Shown: positions 34,651-45,729 of the stretch, piece by piece
Numbering within the stretch: the first letter of the stretch is position 1
Layout: each line of letters begins with the position of its first letter
Assembly (NCBI GenBank): GCA_031213475.1
Contig: JARUPZ010000013.1
Span: forward strand, 3,720,731 to 3,784,730
Origin: Nereocystis luetkeana
Taxonomy: Eukaryota > Sar > Phaeophyceae > Laminariales > Laminariaceae
Direction of reading: 5' to 3'
Length of the DNA stretch: 64,000 bases
Position numbers and translations under genes: made by a program
The notes under the pieces: generated by a model
The model's database searches: none
What the model was told of the DNA's origin: nothing
What the model saw: only the letters and a program-made list of their open reading frames with translations

Positions 34651-35251
34651 ATTGAACTGATGAAGATGGCACCGACGATTCTTTCGGACTGGCCCCGAGG
34701 TGCTACGGTGTTGGAGGAGGCGGTAGTAGGGTGGGAGAACTAGGGGGGGGAGACCTACACAGGCCGGAGCGGAGGGGACACGTGCAGGAGAGACGGGGCA
34801 GGCACAAGCAGGTCGGTCGGTGCTTGGGAGAATGCGAGAATGGATGGGTGGGTACTCGGGAGGTTGGATGGGTAGGGGAGGGGGTGGGGGGCGAGATGGG
34901 GGTCAGTAGGATGGGTAGCAGAACGGAGAACATGCCCTCTGCGCCCAGCAGATTCCCCCCCCCCCCCCCCCAGAGTCAGGTTAAGGAGCTTAGAATCTCA
35001 CAACATATACACGAGACCTGAAGAGGTGGTTGGGTAGGTCATTTTGTCGTCAGGTGGGTGAAGGATAGTTGGTTGCTTGGTTGGGTGGTGTGAGAGAGGG
35101 GGGGGGGGGGGAAGGGGTGAGGGGTGGGATGGTTGAAGAGAGAGTAGAAGGGGGGGGGCAGATCGTGCTACAGAACTACAAGGTAGCTCTACAACAGGAG
35201 TAGTAACGGATACTGATGTGTGTGTCTGTGTTTTCGCTCGTTTGTTTTTAG

Positions 35252-35286
35252 CCGCAGAGGAGGGCAAGGAAAAGTGGGTCGCAGAG
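35252..35286 (+). CDS. SAP-domain protein, micro-exon 3 (35 nt)
   Basis: TTGTTTTTAG precedes and GTATGTG follows. With the one base left from exon 2 it reads A-AEEGKEKWVAE and finishes in phase 0. The charged sequence continues the style of exon 2. The other phases give an Arg/Gly sequence or one that does not join exon 2. The small size lowers confidence. Confidence 0.5.
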
Positions 35287-35497
35287 GTATGTGCTGTCCA
35301 ATCAGAGTGCCCGCTACGGTAGCTATAGTAGTTCCCGCCGATTGTTGGCAAGAGGACCTTTGTTTCATGCACGCCCTCCCCCGTCCCTCCTTCTCCCCCC
35401 TTCCCCCCCCCCCGCCTCCCCCTCCCCCCCGCCCATCCTCGCCGTCACACAGTCCGCCCTTAAGCATCCCGCTCATCCTCTAGGCTCTCCCGTCAAG

Positions 35498-35737
35498 AGT
35501 CGATCGTCTTCGAATGACTCCTGGCGACAGCTTATCTTTGAAGACAGCGAGGACCCTCCCATAGGCAAGGTGGGCGATGATGATAACACCGGTGGAAACC
35601 CTGGGGTGGCGTCGGGGGCGGGGGGGGCTAAGGAAGGCGGAGGAGGAGTTGCAGGAGAAGCTGCGGCCGTGGGGGGGGTGAGGGTGGAGGAGGTGGAAAG
35701 CATGAGCGTGGCCGAGCTCAAGCTGGCGGCGGCGGAG
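35498..35737 (+). CDS. SAP-domain protein, exon 4 with first half of the SAP motif
   Basis: Reads SRSSSNDSWRQLIFEDSEDP, then PIGKVGDDD, a Gly/Ala-rich linker, and finally SMSVAELKLAAAE directly before GTGATC. The last 13 residues are helix 1 of a SAP motif (hydrophobic V..LK....). The acceptor used here (TCAAG) keeps phase 0 with exon 3; a better-looking CTCTAG acceptor 14 nt upstream would start in phase 1 and break that join. Exon length is 80 codons. Confidence 0.6.
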
Positions 35738-36277
35738 GTGATCGTGGTGGTCGTTGCGTTATTGTCCATATTGCTGTTGCTGCTGTTGTGTCGGTTGCCC
35801 TTGCTTATCGCGGTTACGTTTTGTCGAGGTCTAACGGTAGCCTCTAAGATCAACGGCAGTATTTTCAAAGGTACATTTGGGTTCAACGGTAGCCTCTAGA
35901 TGTAACCGTAACTTTTGGGGCGCAACGGTAACCTCAGATTCAACAGGCAGTAGTATTTTATTACGCTCAACGGTAGCATGTGAGTGGAACGGTAAACGGT
36001 TACCTTGCCGTTCGTCTTGGGCATATCGCGGGTATATAAGGCACGCTTTCCCCGGAGGTGGCGGCTTCGGCGCTCTTCCGCAGGCGGCTTAGTTGGCTGA
36101 TGCGTGCATGGCGGAAAATGCCTCTGAATTTGATCTTCAGGCTTGAACGTCCTTGTCATCGCAGGTAACGTGGACCCCCCCCCCCCCTTGCACAACCTAG
36201 GCGTAAAAAACTCCTTGTGGAGACATTGACCCGTGCAGCCGACCCCGTAAAGTGTCGATAACCTCTTGACTAGGCAC

Positions 36278-36322
36278 GCCTAACGGTGTGCTACATTGCG
36301 CCTAACGGTGTGCTACATTGTG
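36278..36322. repeat. 22-bp direct repeat
   Basis: GCCTAACGGTGTGCTACATTG occurs twice in tandem. Just upstream (35830-36000) CAACGGTAGCCT-like words recur four or five times. Confidence 0.8.
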
Positions 36323-37035
36323 CAAATATCTCCACAAGGATGTTTTGGCGGCCCCAATACCTGGTATTGCGCAAAGGGGGAGAGGGGGCGGACACCTGTG
36401 ACGGGCTACAATTAGTGATATTAATAGTAGTATTGATGGATAAAAGTATTCACTACAGCAGTTGTATTTACTGACGAGACTCTTCGCGTTTCGAAGGATG
36501 GATGTCCAGGTTGTACGTCTTCCGCGGTAAGATTCCCTTGGATTTTATTTACGCAGTTCCGACGACGCGGGCTGGATGTATTTCCGGCGGCTTTTGTTTT
36601 GTTTCCGGTGTGCGATTTCATCGACAATGTTTGCAGTTTTGACTATACACTCGCCATTTTCCCTTTGCTTTCTATTGTGAAGGTTAGGTAAGGGTGCCGC
36701 CGGGTTGATGATCGTGTTTTTTTTTCGCCGACATCCCTTCCGTCCGGAATTGTTAGGACCGTCGGGTGTGTACATTGCTAACCAAAAGGTCGTTATATTT
36801 CCGGACAGAGCGGTGCATTTCATAGTTCACCCCAAAGCTACGTACGGTTCTCACCAACGTTGTCGTTTACCTGGTATGTCTTATTTTCTTCATTTCACAT
36901 AGGCAGGCGCGCGCCCCTTCACTTACGCGTACCACGCTGGTCTGAAATATAAGCACCATTTAGTATCGTATTCATGCCTAAACGTTGCTTACATTTCCGT
37001 CCAGATATGGTACACCATTTACCAGTACAGTCAGT

Positions 37036-37142
37036 ACTACGAGAGACCATAGTAAATAGGACCAAATATTGTCAGTAAAACGAGGGAAATATATAGGTTT
37101 TTATGGGTACCGTAGGTCCTATTTACTATGGTCCCCCGTAGT
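37036..37142 (+). mobile_element. family A element, copy 14, beside exon 5
   Basis: CTACGAGAGACCATAGTAAA to CTATGGTCCCCCGTAGTA. It sits only about 95 nt upstream of the acceptor of the largest coding exon, so it is intronic and tolerated close to a splice site. Confidence 0.85.
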
Positions 37143-37235
37143 AGTTTGAAGAAGAAAAAAATGTTACCCCTGTGCTGTCCTTTCGATTTTGATTTCTTTT
37201 TCTTTTTTTTCTTGCGATTTATCCGCTGTTTTTAG

Positions 37236-39362
37236 CTCGGCATCTCGAAAGCCGGCCGCAAGCAGCAGCTAAAGTGCAGGATTAAGGAGAAGTTGGCGCT
37301 GATGGCCGTGGCCGTTGCTGCCGAGGATGGTATCCCTGAGGGCACCGGTGGCGATTGTGTTCGCGATGGCCGCGTTGACGATCACCGGCCTCACGGAGAC
37401 CGAGCTGACGATGAGGCTGCTGTGGATAACCGCGTGAGCGACGATCACGTTGGCGGTGGCCGTGTTGACGACGACGGCATGATGGGCAACGGTGAGGACG
37501 GTGTTGAGCTCGAGGGCTTCAGCCACGATGGGTGCAACGGCAAGGGTGGTGAGCAGCTCGACAACGTGGGGGTTGCCCTCCAGGGGGTTGAGCACGAGGG
37601 GGTTGAGCGTGAAGTGGCTATCGTCGGGTGTGTTGACATCAACAGTGCTGACGAGGAGCGTGTTGCCGACGGACCTGTCGCCGACGGAGCCGTTGACCTC
37701 GAAGGCGCCAACGACGGCCCAAGCGATGACGAGGTCAGCGACGAAACTGGTGAAACTGGAAACGGTAACGGCGACAGCAACAAAATCGACAGCAAAAGCA
37801 AAAGCGTTGACCTCACGGCCGTCTTCCACACCGCGGCGACGGTCGCGGCACCGCCCACCGTGACGCCGCGGGACGAGGAAACCTTGGAGGAGACCTCGCC
37901 GGTCGTGTCGCAGTCGAAGACCGAACTAGAGCTAGACGGCGCGGCTTCGAGCGGCGCGTTGACCACACCAGAAAGCGGAGAGGAGGCAAAAAAGGGGGGG
38001 CGTGAAGACGCAGTAGAGGTAGGGGAGGCGGATGTTCAAGCACCGTATTCCATGGCTTACCCAGCGGCGTCGTTAGAAGAGGAGGGGGGGGGTGGTACGG
38101 CTGTGGAGGAGTCGGCGATAGCGGCGGTGGACGTGTTGGTGCCGGTGCCAGCTGGGGTGGTGGGCGAGGCCGCCTTTTCCGAAGAGAGCACGGATGGTTT
38201 CCTCGGGAAGGAGCCGCCCGATGGGATTGTTGGTGACGACGCCGCCAGTGGACGTGATGAGTGTGTCGCTGGTGGGATTGAGGAGTTGGTGGGAGAGCAC
38301 GATGGCAGTGGCGGGGAGGGGTTAGCGGTGGAGGCGGGGGCAGCAGAGGCGGTGGTGAGAGTGGCGGACGTGGCAGTAACAGGAGAGGCGGCTACTGCAG
38401 CGGCAGATGTTGTAGACGCAGAGGCGGCTACTGCAGCGGCAGATGTTGTAGACGCAGCAGCAGCAACAGCTGACGAAGGGGAAGTAACGGCAGCAGATGC
38501 GGATGCGGAAGGGGATGCGGAAGAAGCGGCAGAGGACACACCTGCAGCTGAGGCGAGTGCGGGTGCTGAGGCGGAAGTAGCGGCGTCGGCGGCGGCAGCA
38601 GCAGCAACAGCAGTGGTGGTAGAAACGCCGGAAGCAGCGGCAACAGCGAAAACAACATCAACAAGGGCGTCAGCAGAAATGGCGGAAGAAACACCAGCAA
38701 CAACAGCATCAACACCGGCAGCGGGACCAACGGCAGCACCAGGAGGAGGAGGAAAAGAAAAAGAAAAAGAAGAAGGGGCGGCCGGAGAAAAAGAAATGTC
38801 GCCGGCGCCCGATCTCGACGTCTCCGTCGACGATACACCCCTAGCTGGTGGAGTCGGGTCAGACTTCAGGTCTGCGGCGGCAGGGCTTTGGTCGGCGAGC
38901 GACGTCGACCCCGTCGAGGAGCGCAAAGGCAACCACAACGACATGGAGGAGGGGGGAGATGAGATGGGGGAGGGGGTGCGGGCGGGAGATGGGGAGGACG
39001 GCCCCGGGGGAAGCGAGGGCCGGAATAAGGGGGTCGGGGGCAGTGAAGCTCTCGGAGGTAGCTCGTACAAGTCGCAGCAGCCGGACGCGCGGGGGGCGGA
39101 GGCGGCGGCGGTGGGGAGGGCGGAACTTCAAGGTGGGCTAGCGAGGGAGGGGCGGGGCGACAAGGAGGAGAAATGTGGGGTTGGTGCAATCGAGGCGGCG
39201 AGACTCGGTGATGGGAGTGAGGGAAGGGCAGAGGAGGAGGGGCGGGGCGCAGGGGTCGAGTGCAAGGAGAAAGAGCTGCAGGAGGAGGAGGAGGAGGAGG
39301 AAGTGGTGGTCGTGGTGGTGCCGTCCGCGAAAGAACTGGCGGAGAAATTTCTGCAAGTGGTG
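37236..39362 (+). CDS. SAP-domain protein, large exon 5: second half of SAP, then acidic low-complexity region
   Basis: The acceptor GCTGTTTTTAG opens LGISKAGRKQQLKCRIKEKL. Joined to exon 4, the sequence AELKLAAAE plus LGISKAGRKQQL and RI.EKL matches the SAP consensus (two helices around the G.S..G.K..L turn). SAP motifs bind AT-rich DNA in nuclear and chromatin or RNA-processing factors (family knowledge). Then come about 680 residues rich in Ala, Glu, Val, Gly and Asp, probably disordered, with a duplicated EAATAAADVVDA unit (38387-38458) and a Lys/Glu-rich run near 38750. The exon ends AEKFLQVV before GTGAGT in phase 0. It is exactly 709 codons, in a frame with no stop. This is the best-supported coding segment in the right half. 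The opposite-strand frames are shadows of the same simple sequence. Confidence 0.75.
38387..38458 (+). repeat. 36-bp in-frame tandem duplication in coding exon
   Basis: GAGGCGGCTACTGCAGCGGC continuing AGATGTTGTAGACGCA is present twice with no or almost no differences, encoding a repeated 12-residue Ala/Asp/Val unit. Perfect identity suggests recent expansion. Confidence 0.85.
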
Positions 39363-39711
39363 GTGAGTGGTGGGGTTTGGTTGGTTCGGGTTGGGCGAGC
39401 GGCGGGTGTTGGGGAGGACCGGGCGGGGGGTAGAAGGGCCGGGAGCAGGAGATAGGGGGGGGGTATTCATCAGCAAAAAATAGTCCATGGGCTCAAATGA
39501 AAGGCAGAGTCTCAGAGGTAGCGAGCAGCTATGCCGGACGGAGGGCGACAAAAGGCGCACAATGTGTTCATGATGGTCTGCTGCGTTCTCTGCTATTTTT
39601 ATTTATATTGTAGCAGTGCTTAAGTAGTTGCATCTGCCTTTGGTCCGAGACCTTATGATCGTACTTTTCGGAAGGGCATGCTCGCCCTAATCTGGTTCAT
39701 TCTTTCTACAG

Positions 39712-39924
39712 CAGCCTCACGCAAGAAATCGACCTTCCCTCCCCCCCCCCCCCCCCCCCCCCCCCTCCTCTCCGTTCCTCCTATATGAAGTCACCTTAGC
39801 GCCAACTCCACCCTCCCATTGTCATTCCCCATCTCGAATCTCAACAACACGAAAAGTGATAGAGCGGTTCATCGACAGGTCTCTCTCCGCCTTTTTCCGT
39901 CTCGAATTCCACATCCTCAACATC
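39712..39924 (+). CDS. SAP-domain protein, doubtful exon with poly(C) tract
   Basis: TTTCTACAG opens a phase 0 frame that stays open for 71 codons to ATCCTCAACATC-GTAAGA. It includes a 25-nt poly(C) run read as polyproline, then KVIERFIDRSLSAFF and RLEFHILNI. Phases at both ends fit the neighbours, yet exon 5 also joins the next exon directly without it. The homopolymer inside an exon is a warning. Possible alternative or skipped exon. Confidence 0.3.
39741..39765. repeat. poly(C) tract, 25 nt
   Basis: Uninterrupted C run; two shorter ones of 14-15 nt follow at about 39958 and 39989. Confidence 0.9.
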
Positions 39925-40052
39925 GTAAGACTCTTTCAACAGACACTAAAACGACAACCCCCCCCCCCCCCTACCCTCCCTCTTCGACACCCCCCCCCCC
40001 CCGGCCTCCTTTCCGTTCTTACCGATGCTGACATTGGTGTCATCGCTCGCAG

Positions 40053-40211
40053 CGGCTGTGGACCCCCATCCTCGAAAAATCGGTCCTCCACAACTACAAC
40101 CGCTCACCCCTGGAACCGAACAACGGCGTAACGCCTGCCCCGATTATGGAACTCCTGCCGGAAACGGTAGCCTTCCGGCAGAAAGCACGGGCCCTGTCAG
40201 CGTGGCTCCAG
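40053..40211 (+). CDS. SAP-domain protein, conserved-looking exon
   Basis: The acceptor CATCGCTCGCAG opens RLWTPILEKSVLHNYNRSPL, then EPNNGVTPAPIMELL, and PETVAFRQKARALSAWLQ ends at CAG-GTCAGG. It is 53 codons in phase 0-0. The composition is that of an ordinary folded protein, unlike the surrounding simple sequence, so this is probably the most informative segment for a homology search. I do not recognise the domain. Confidence 0.6.
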
Positions 40212-41626
40212 GTCAGGGTCGACGAGGATACGCCCACACCCCTAACCCCACCGCGCGCTGTCGGCGTGTCGCAGGGACGGCGGGGATCGGTAGGGGTCAT
40301 GGGGGTGCCGGGCGGGAAGGGTGGGGGGGGGCTGGAGGCTCGCCGGGATGGGGCGATGGGGGTGGCCAGGCAAGGAGAGAAGAGGCTGGCCTGGGGTGGG
40401 GTGGGGGGAGGAGGTGTTGCGGTTGGGACTGCAGCGAGGAGGGTCTCCTTGGCTAGAGGCGGTGGTGGGGGGGTGGTGGGGGTGGGGGGGGTTGGAGGAG
40501 TTCGACGTGTTAGCGTCGGCGTTCGTGGGAAGGGGGTCGGGCGAGTTAGTGTGGGGGGTGGGAGCGCCTTCACGGTGGCGCCGACGGTGGCTAAGGATAA
40601 GAGGTGAGGTTTCGAGAGAAAGCCAGGGAAGCACCGTATTTTGGTAGAGATGTTGAGAGGCTTTCCTGCGTATTTCAGGGGGTTTTTCAGTGGATGTATG
40701 ATACGCGCCCGTACGATGGGAAGAAATGTTTATTTGGGTTGTTGATGGTTTTCTTTTTCGCTCGCCTTTTTCCCTTCCTTCCTTCCTCCCTCCCCCGCCC
40801 ACTTTCCGACGGCTTCCATCCGCCGTTCGTGGGTGCCGGGAGCGATGTTCCGTGCCATCGACCAGGACCCTGAAAATTACCCAAACACTCACACGATGCC
40901 AGCATTTTCCCGGGGCCCCCGACGACGCCGATGTCTCACCAGCCAACCGGCAATCGCGGGGGCAACATTTTTCCAGAGCGCATACACACGTCAACCAACG
41001 TTCGTGTATACGGGCAAACATTACTGTGGTACCAACCATTTTTTTCATATCGCTAACGCCACGAATAGCCCGGTCCGCTAAACCTACGCCCAACAATGTG
41101 CATTCGACCAGCCGATGGAAACAACGTCAACCGACGTCCATAAAGCTTTGAATCAGTTACCACGGTGCGCACTCGAATCACCGGCCATTAACACACGTTG
41201 CCATCAATCAGTATTTGCTCCTTACAGCTGTGTCAAAACAACTTCCAGCGAAACGACCAAAAAACAACTCGCATGACGTCATACGATATCATGTCCACTA
41301 CCATCGTCCGTTTTTTTCAACCATTTTGTTTTCGTCACAACGACCGACCAACCAACACACCGCCGCATTGCCCACATTTGCCAATCAGCGCGCTCCCACG
41401 CCGGCCGGCCTCCGCGGCACCACTCGACGAGCGCCACTATTTGTACACACGAGCCTGTGCGAGAAAACCACGGGCCGAAAAACTACTGTAATATACTGGT
41501 TTTAGTGTTGCTCCCGCTTTCGGTGTGGCCGCTTTGGTGGAAACCCCGACAATGGTGGACGAAGTCGCGTGGGAGCGGGGTGCCTTGGTGGGTCCTGCCG
41601 GCGGCTATTTGTGTTTTCACGCCACT

Positions 41627-41739
41627 ATTACGGGGGGCCATAGTAAATAGGACCAAATATCGTTAGTAAAAATAACGAAATATATACCAGGTAGGTGTTT
41701 GTGTGTACCGTAGGTCCTGTTTAATATGGTCCCCCCGTA
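41627..41739 (+). mobile_element. family A element, copy 15, with ACCTGGTA-type insertion
   Basis: ATTACGGGGGGCCATAGTAA to ATGGTCCCCCCGTAAT. Where other copies have ATATATAGGTTTTT this copy has ATATATACCAGGTAGGTG: TACCAGGT (the reverse complement of ACCTGGTA) is inserted at the same central site as in copy 8. Confidence 0.85.
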
Positions 41740-42127
41740 ATAGGTGGGAGCAGGGTGTTGGGCGGGGTCGGGTCCGGGGGTGGGAGCAGGGTCGGCTAAC
41801 AGCGTTGACCTGTGAGAATCTCTGACAGGCTAGTCGTGTCTGCATGTAGTTCCTGTCCCAATCAGCGCCCCCATTTACAAGAGGTGTGTATACATTGCCA
41901 CACTCCCGTCGCGCCATCCGTTGGCCACGGTGAATATCGCCAGACATCTATCTCCCCGTGGCTAGACACCAACACTTCCGCAGGACTCCAAAAAACGTCA
42001 AAATATGGCAGCAACATCCATCGCCAACTGATTGGAAAAACAAAAAAAGTGCAAAAAAAGTGCAAAAATTAACGTCCACGGCCTCGACGAACGCCCTATA
42101 AAACTTTCAAAAAAAAAATCTCCACAG

Positions 42128-42172
42128 CCCTTGGACCAACTCTCGACCCTTTTTCCCCACGACATTTTCCAG
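42128..42172 (+). CDS. SAP-domain protein, 15-codon exon
   Basis: AATCTCCACAG, then PLDQLSTLFPHDIFQ, then GTAAGT: strong splice sites on both sides, 45 nt, phase 0-0. It joins in frame to the exon ending LSAWLQ. It does not join in frame to the next candidate exon at 42315, so a small exon may be missing or the 42315 boundary is wrong. Confidence 0.5.
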
Positions 42173-42314
42173 GTAAGTGCTTGTGTTTATCACGTGGGTG
42201 ATGGCAGCAGTCAGTGCCCCCCCCCCCCACGTGCCACTCGCTGCCCCTGAAACAATCGCCCACAATTTCACCCCCCGACACATGGCATGCACGCTCTCTG
42301 GAAACCTTTTTCAG

Positions 42315-42480
42315 GCCCGTGGCCAGGTCTACCGCTCCGAGGCCCGCTGTCCCCCGGCCGTTCACCGCTCCCAGGCCTGCCGTGTCCACCGCCACCGCCA
42401 CCACCACCACCCCAGCTACCGCTTTGCGGCCACGCTCTCGAGGCCTCTCGGGCGACTCGACGGGCAGCGCGAGAGCTAGG
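42315..42480 (+). CDS. SAP-domain protein, Pro/Thr/Arg-rich candidate exon
   Basis: The acceptor CTTTTTCAG is good. The frame reading PVARSTAPRPAVPRPFTAPR and then SRGLSGDSTGSARAR ends before GTGAGC. It requires two bases from the previous exon, in conflict with the phase 0 end at 42172; the phase 0 reading hits a stop at 42479. Sequence style (basic, Pro/Thr/Ser) fits a linker region. Uncertain. Confidence 0.3.
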
Positions 42481-42711
42481 GTGAGCGTTGGTGGCGGCGG
42501 TCCTAGCCTTAGCCGGGGCGCGAAAGAGAGGTTCAGCAAGGCCCGCAGCTCGCGGCTGTCCCTCAGCCCCCCCCGAGCTGGGATGTTCGCGGGTGGGGGT
42601 GGGGGGGGGGCGGGGGGGCGGTCTGGCCGCGCCTTTGGCTGGGCGGCAAAGTGTCTCCTCCTTGCGACCGTCTGCCGCTACTACTGCTGCTGCTGCTGCT
42701 GCTATTAATAG

Positions 42712-43394
42712 TCGGGGTGGTGCTGGTAGTAGTGGTGTTGATGTGTCAGCTTCTTCTTCTTCTGTGAGTCGTGGTGCTGGCGGTGGTGGCGGCGGTCGTG
42801 GTCGTGTGTCCATTTCCACGCCTGCGAGGGGCATTAGGACAGGAGGGGGGAGAGGGGCCGTGAGCGCGAGGAGGGTGTCCGGCGCGAGGAGAGCATCCGG
42901 CGTGAACGGCGTCCACGCCGGCGCCTCTGCTGTCGCCGCCGCCGCCGCCGCCTCGCGGGCCAGAGCGGTCGCGGTAGATGTCGGCGCCGGGGCCGGGGCC
43001 GCCAGAGCGACGGCCAACGCTCACCTTAGCGCTGCGCCGAAAAAACGCAACCCTTTGACGATGCACAGCAGCGGGCCCACGCCCCGACCTCCCAGGGTGT
43101 CGACCTCGAGGCCGCCGCAAGCCAGAACTCGCCTTGAAGGGGCGGGACCGGCTTCGGCTAGGGGAGTGCCTAAGCCCGCGCCAAAGGCCTCCCTCAAGGG
43201 TACGCTAGAGGGGACGCATCAGGAGACCGCGGTGTTTGGGGTGGCCAAGAGAAGGAAGGGAAGCATCGATGGAGGGCAGAAATTTTTGACCGCTGCGGCG
43301 TTGGTCTCGGCGAAGGGGGGCGGGGGGGGGGCAGCAGGGGTTACTGGAGACGGGTTGAGGGAGATGGCGGGAGGCTTGAAGGCGGGCTCACCAG
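42712..43394 (+). CDS. SAP-domain protein, Gly/Ala/Ser/Arg-rich exon
   Basis: The frame reads RGGAGSSGVDVSASSSSVSR, a Gly-rich run, RRVSGARRASGVNG, then PKKRNPLTMHSSGPTPRPPR, PKPAPKASLKGTLEG, VFGVAKRRKGSIDGGQKF, and ends GGLKAGSP plus one base before GTGAGATC (phase 1). PKKRN and AKRRKG are candidate nuclear-localisation patches. The 5' boundary is not certain; it could begin anywhere from 42488 on the same frame, and a (CTG)n repeat immediately precedes 42712. The 3' boundary is strong because the phase fits the exon at 46431. Confidence 0.5.
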
Positions 43395-43716
43395 GTGAGA
43401 TCTTTTTTTTTGTTGGTGTGTTTCTACGGTGCGAAGTGTTTTCTGGCTCGGTCCAGCGCTTCGAGGAGAGAGGGCTGGTTGTCCTCCGCCGCCTCCTCGT
43501 CGCCTTTTTCTTTCCGAGGAATGCGCCAGGCGGTCGGGGGGGGTCTCGCGTTGGGCTGATTCTTGTGGTGGACGAAATCGAAAACGGAGTATTCCGGAGA
43601 TTTTCAGGAATGCCCTCTGGTCTCTTGACCGCTTTTGGTAGTTCGGTCCCGTCCTGGGATCGAAACGGTTCGAGTTACTGTAGAGTCAGATCTAGGTGCA
43701 TGTGCACTGAAGCACT

Positions 43717-43823
43717 GTTACGGGGGACCATAGTAAATAGGACCTAATATTGGTAGTAAAAATAGTTAAACATGTAGTTTTTTGTGTTTGCCATAGGTCC
43801 TATTAATTATGGTCCCCCGTAAT
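43717..43823 (+). mobile_element. family A element, copy 16
   Basis: GTTACGGGGGACCATAGTAA to ATGGTCCCCCGTAATA; intronic. Confidence 0.85.
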
Positions 43824-44159
43824 AAAAGGGTCAACCAGCTATTGGCGATTCTTGAGGTGCAGTAAGTATATACAGGCGAAATCGAAAAAGTAAATAGAGG
43901 GGGCCTCCCGGGGGATGTTAAACAAAGTCCCCCCTGCACTCTTTGAGAGAGCAGGGGGGGGGTTGACAGTGTTTCCGTGAGAAAAAAAAAGCTGTGAATT
44001 GAAAAAAAAAAAAATGTCGATTTCGTCTACCGTAAGAACATGCCTCAGGAGTTTTGGTTTTTGTTTATTTTGTTGGTCATTTTGTGTCAACCATGTTTTC
44101 GAAGCTGAGCCAAGGTCCATTGTACGTACGGTACGGGTATCCTCGTGTTTTCCTCCGAT

Positions 44160-44670
44160 GGCAGACCGTGGTTTGACCTCTTGGCTGACCGCGCCTTACA
44201 CTGAAATTGGTTCAAGATGTTATATAGGAGACCCCGGTTCGATCCCTTGACTGACCGCCCTCCGCACTAAAACTGGTATATTAATATGCGAGGAGACCGC
44301 GGTTTGACCCTTGTCTGACCGCCATCTACACTAATGCTGTTTTATTAAGATGGTAAGAGACTGCGGTTTGACCGCTTGACTGACTGACCCCCCTGTAGAC
44401 TAAAAATGGTATATCAACATGCTATAGTAGACCGCGGCTTGACCCCTAGACCGGCCGCCCCCTACACTAAAATCAGTATAGTAAGATGCTAGGAGACCGC
44501 GGCTTGGCTGCTGCACTGACCGCCCCCACACTAAAACTAGTATACTAAGGTGCTAGGAGACCGCGGCTTGGCTGCTGCACTGACCGCCCCCACACTAAAA
44601 CTAGTATACTAAGGTGCTAGGAGACCGCGGTTTGACCCTGTGACTGACGGTCTCCACTACATACTGAACT
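44160..44670. repeat. 64-bp tandem repeat array, about 8 units
   Basis: Unit GCTAGGAGACCGCGGTTTGA, CCCCTTGACTGACCGCCCCC, ACACTAAAACTAGTATACTA, AGGT. The units starting at 44488 and 44552 are identical across the 64-nt period, while earlier units are 60-70 nt and diverged, so the array is still turning over. It is intronic in the SAP gene model. GGTTTGACCC and GGTTCGATCCC words resemble a tRNA T-loop but no tRNA fold exists. Confidence 0.9.
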
Positions 44671-45227
44671 TGATGTAGTGTTGAGGTTAAAATCCAGGCC
44701 TTGACGTGCCTTACAAGGCCGATCTCCCCACGGTTACACGAAAAAAAAGAAAAAGAAAAAACGAAACCGCGCTGATCACCATGCCGGAACTCAAAACAAA
44801 CTGCGTACGAGTGCTCGTGGCGGGTTGAGAATTTTGTTGGAAAATGCTATGCGAAAAACAACAAACAGCAACAGTTTTGTTTTACTGAATATGGCTTTTC
44901 AGTAGTAGCCCCTTCCCCCCCTCCCCTCCTTTTCCGGGAATCGAAGAACAAAAGTGGGTGTCGATTTTGTGTGTTTTCCGTGCTCCGTTGTTGTCCCACG
45001 ACCCACTCTGGTCGACAATATAAGTACCGCTCGGTCTTCATATTCATGTCTAAACCTCCCTTATATTTCCGATCAGAGTAGCAATGATTTGGGTGAGGAT
45101 GGGGGAGCGAAGGGTGGAAGGAGGAAGACGAGGTGGGGAGGTAATGGGGAGTCGGGAGGGGCGGGCCGGGCCGGGGGAGGGGAGGGGTTTGGGGGGGGTG
45201 GGGGGGGCGGGGGGTGTTAGACCCGCT

Positions 45228-45310
45228 CGTCCATCCCTACAATGCCGGGACGGAGCACGACGTCGGGTTTTCGCCGACCATGCAGGTGTTGCCTACACCA
45301 AGTGGGGAAG
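45228..45310 (-). mobile_element. family C fragment
   Basis: CCCTACAATGCCGGGACGGA through GCCTACACCAAGTGGGG; truncated at both sides and preceded by G-runs. Confidence 0.65.
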
Positions 45311-45729
45311 GGGGTGGTGAGGTCGCGTCGTTTTTTTTTGTCGCGGTTCTAGGCGCACGGGGAGAGTCTGGGATGTTGATGTATACGGGTGGTTCGGTGT
45401 TCTGTTGTGGTCTGAAGAGAACCCTGTGGTGTACCAGTGAGTGGAGTCAATCGATCATATTCATAGGGCATTTCGAGGTTCTTCATTTGTCTGTGCTTCC
45501 CCCTCCCTGGTGTTTGGTCCTTGGCGGTACCTGGCGGAATGTTTCGCCCATCCCGACTGATCACTGATCCGCCCTTGGTCTAGAGTAGATTGAGTTCCTG
45601 GTCTGCGCAGTCTTGCCGGGTGGGAGCTGTAGGAGGTATGTTCCGCATGATCTATCAACATGCTTCCTCTACCAGATATTGATTGCCCTATACATCCTGC
45701 ACAGCACATCATATCGGCAGGTTGGGATC

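Noticed and set aside
38057..39070. 337-codon minus-strand Ser/Pro/Ala frame
   Set aside because: Shadow of the large SAP-gene exon on the plus strand; the plus frame has matching splice sites and a SAP motif.
44160..44670. CRISPR-like regularly spaced repeat
   Set aside because: It is a continuous 60-70-bp tandem minisatellite without unique spacers, in a eukaryotic intron.
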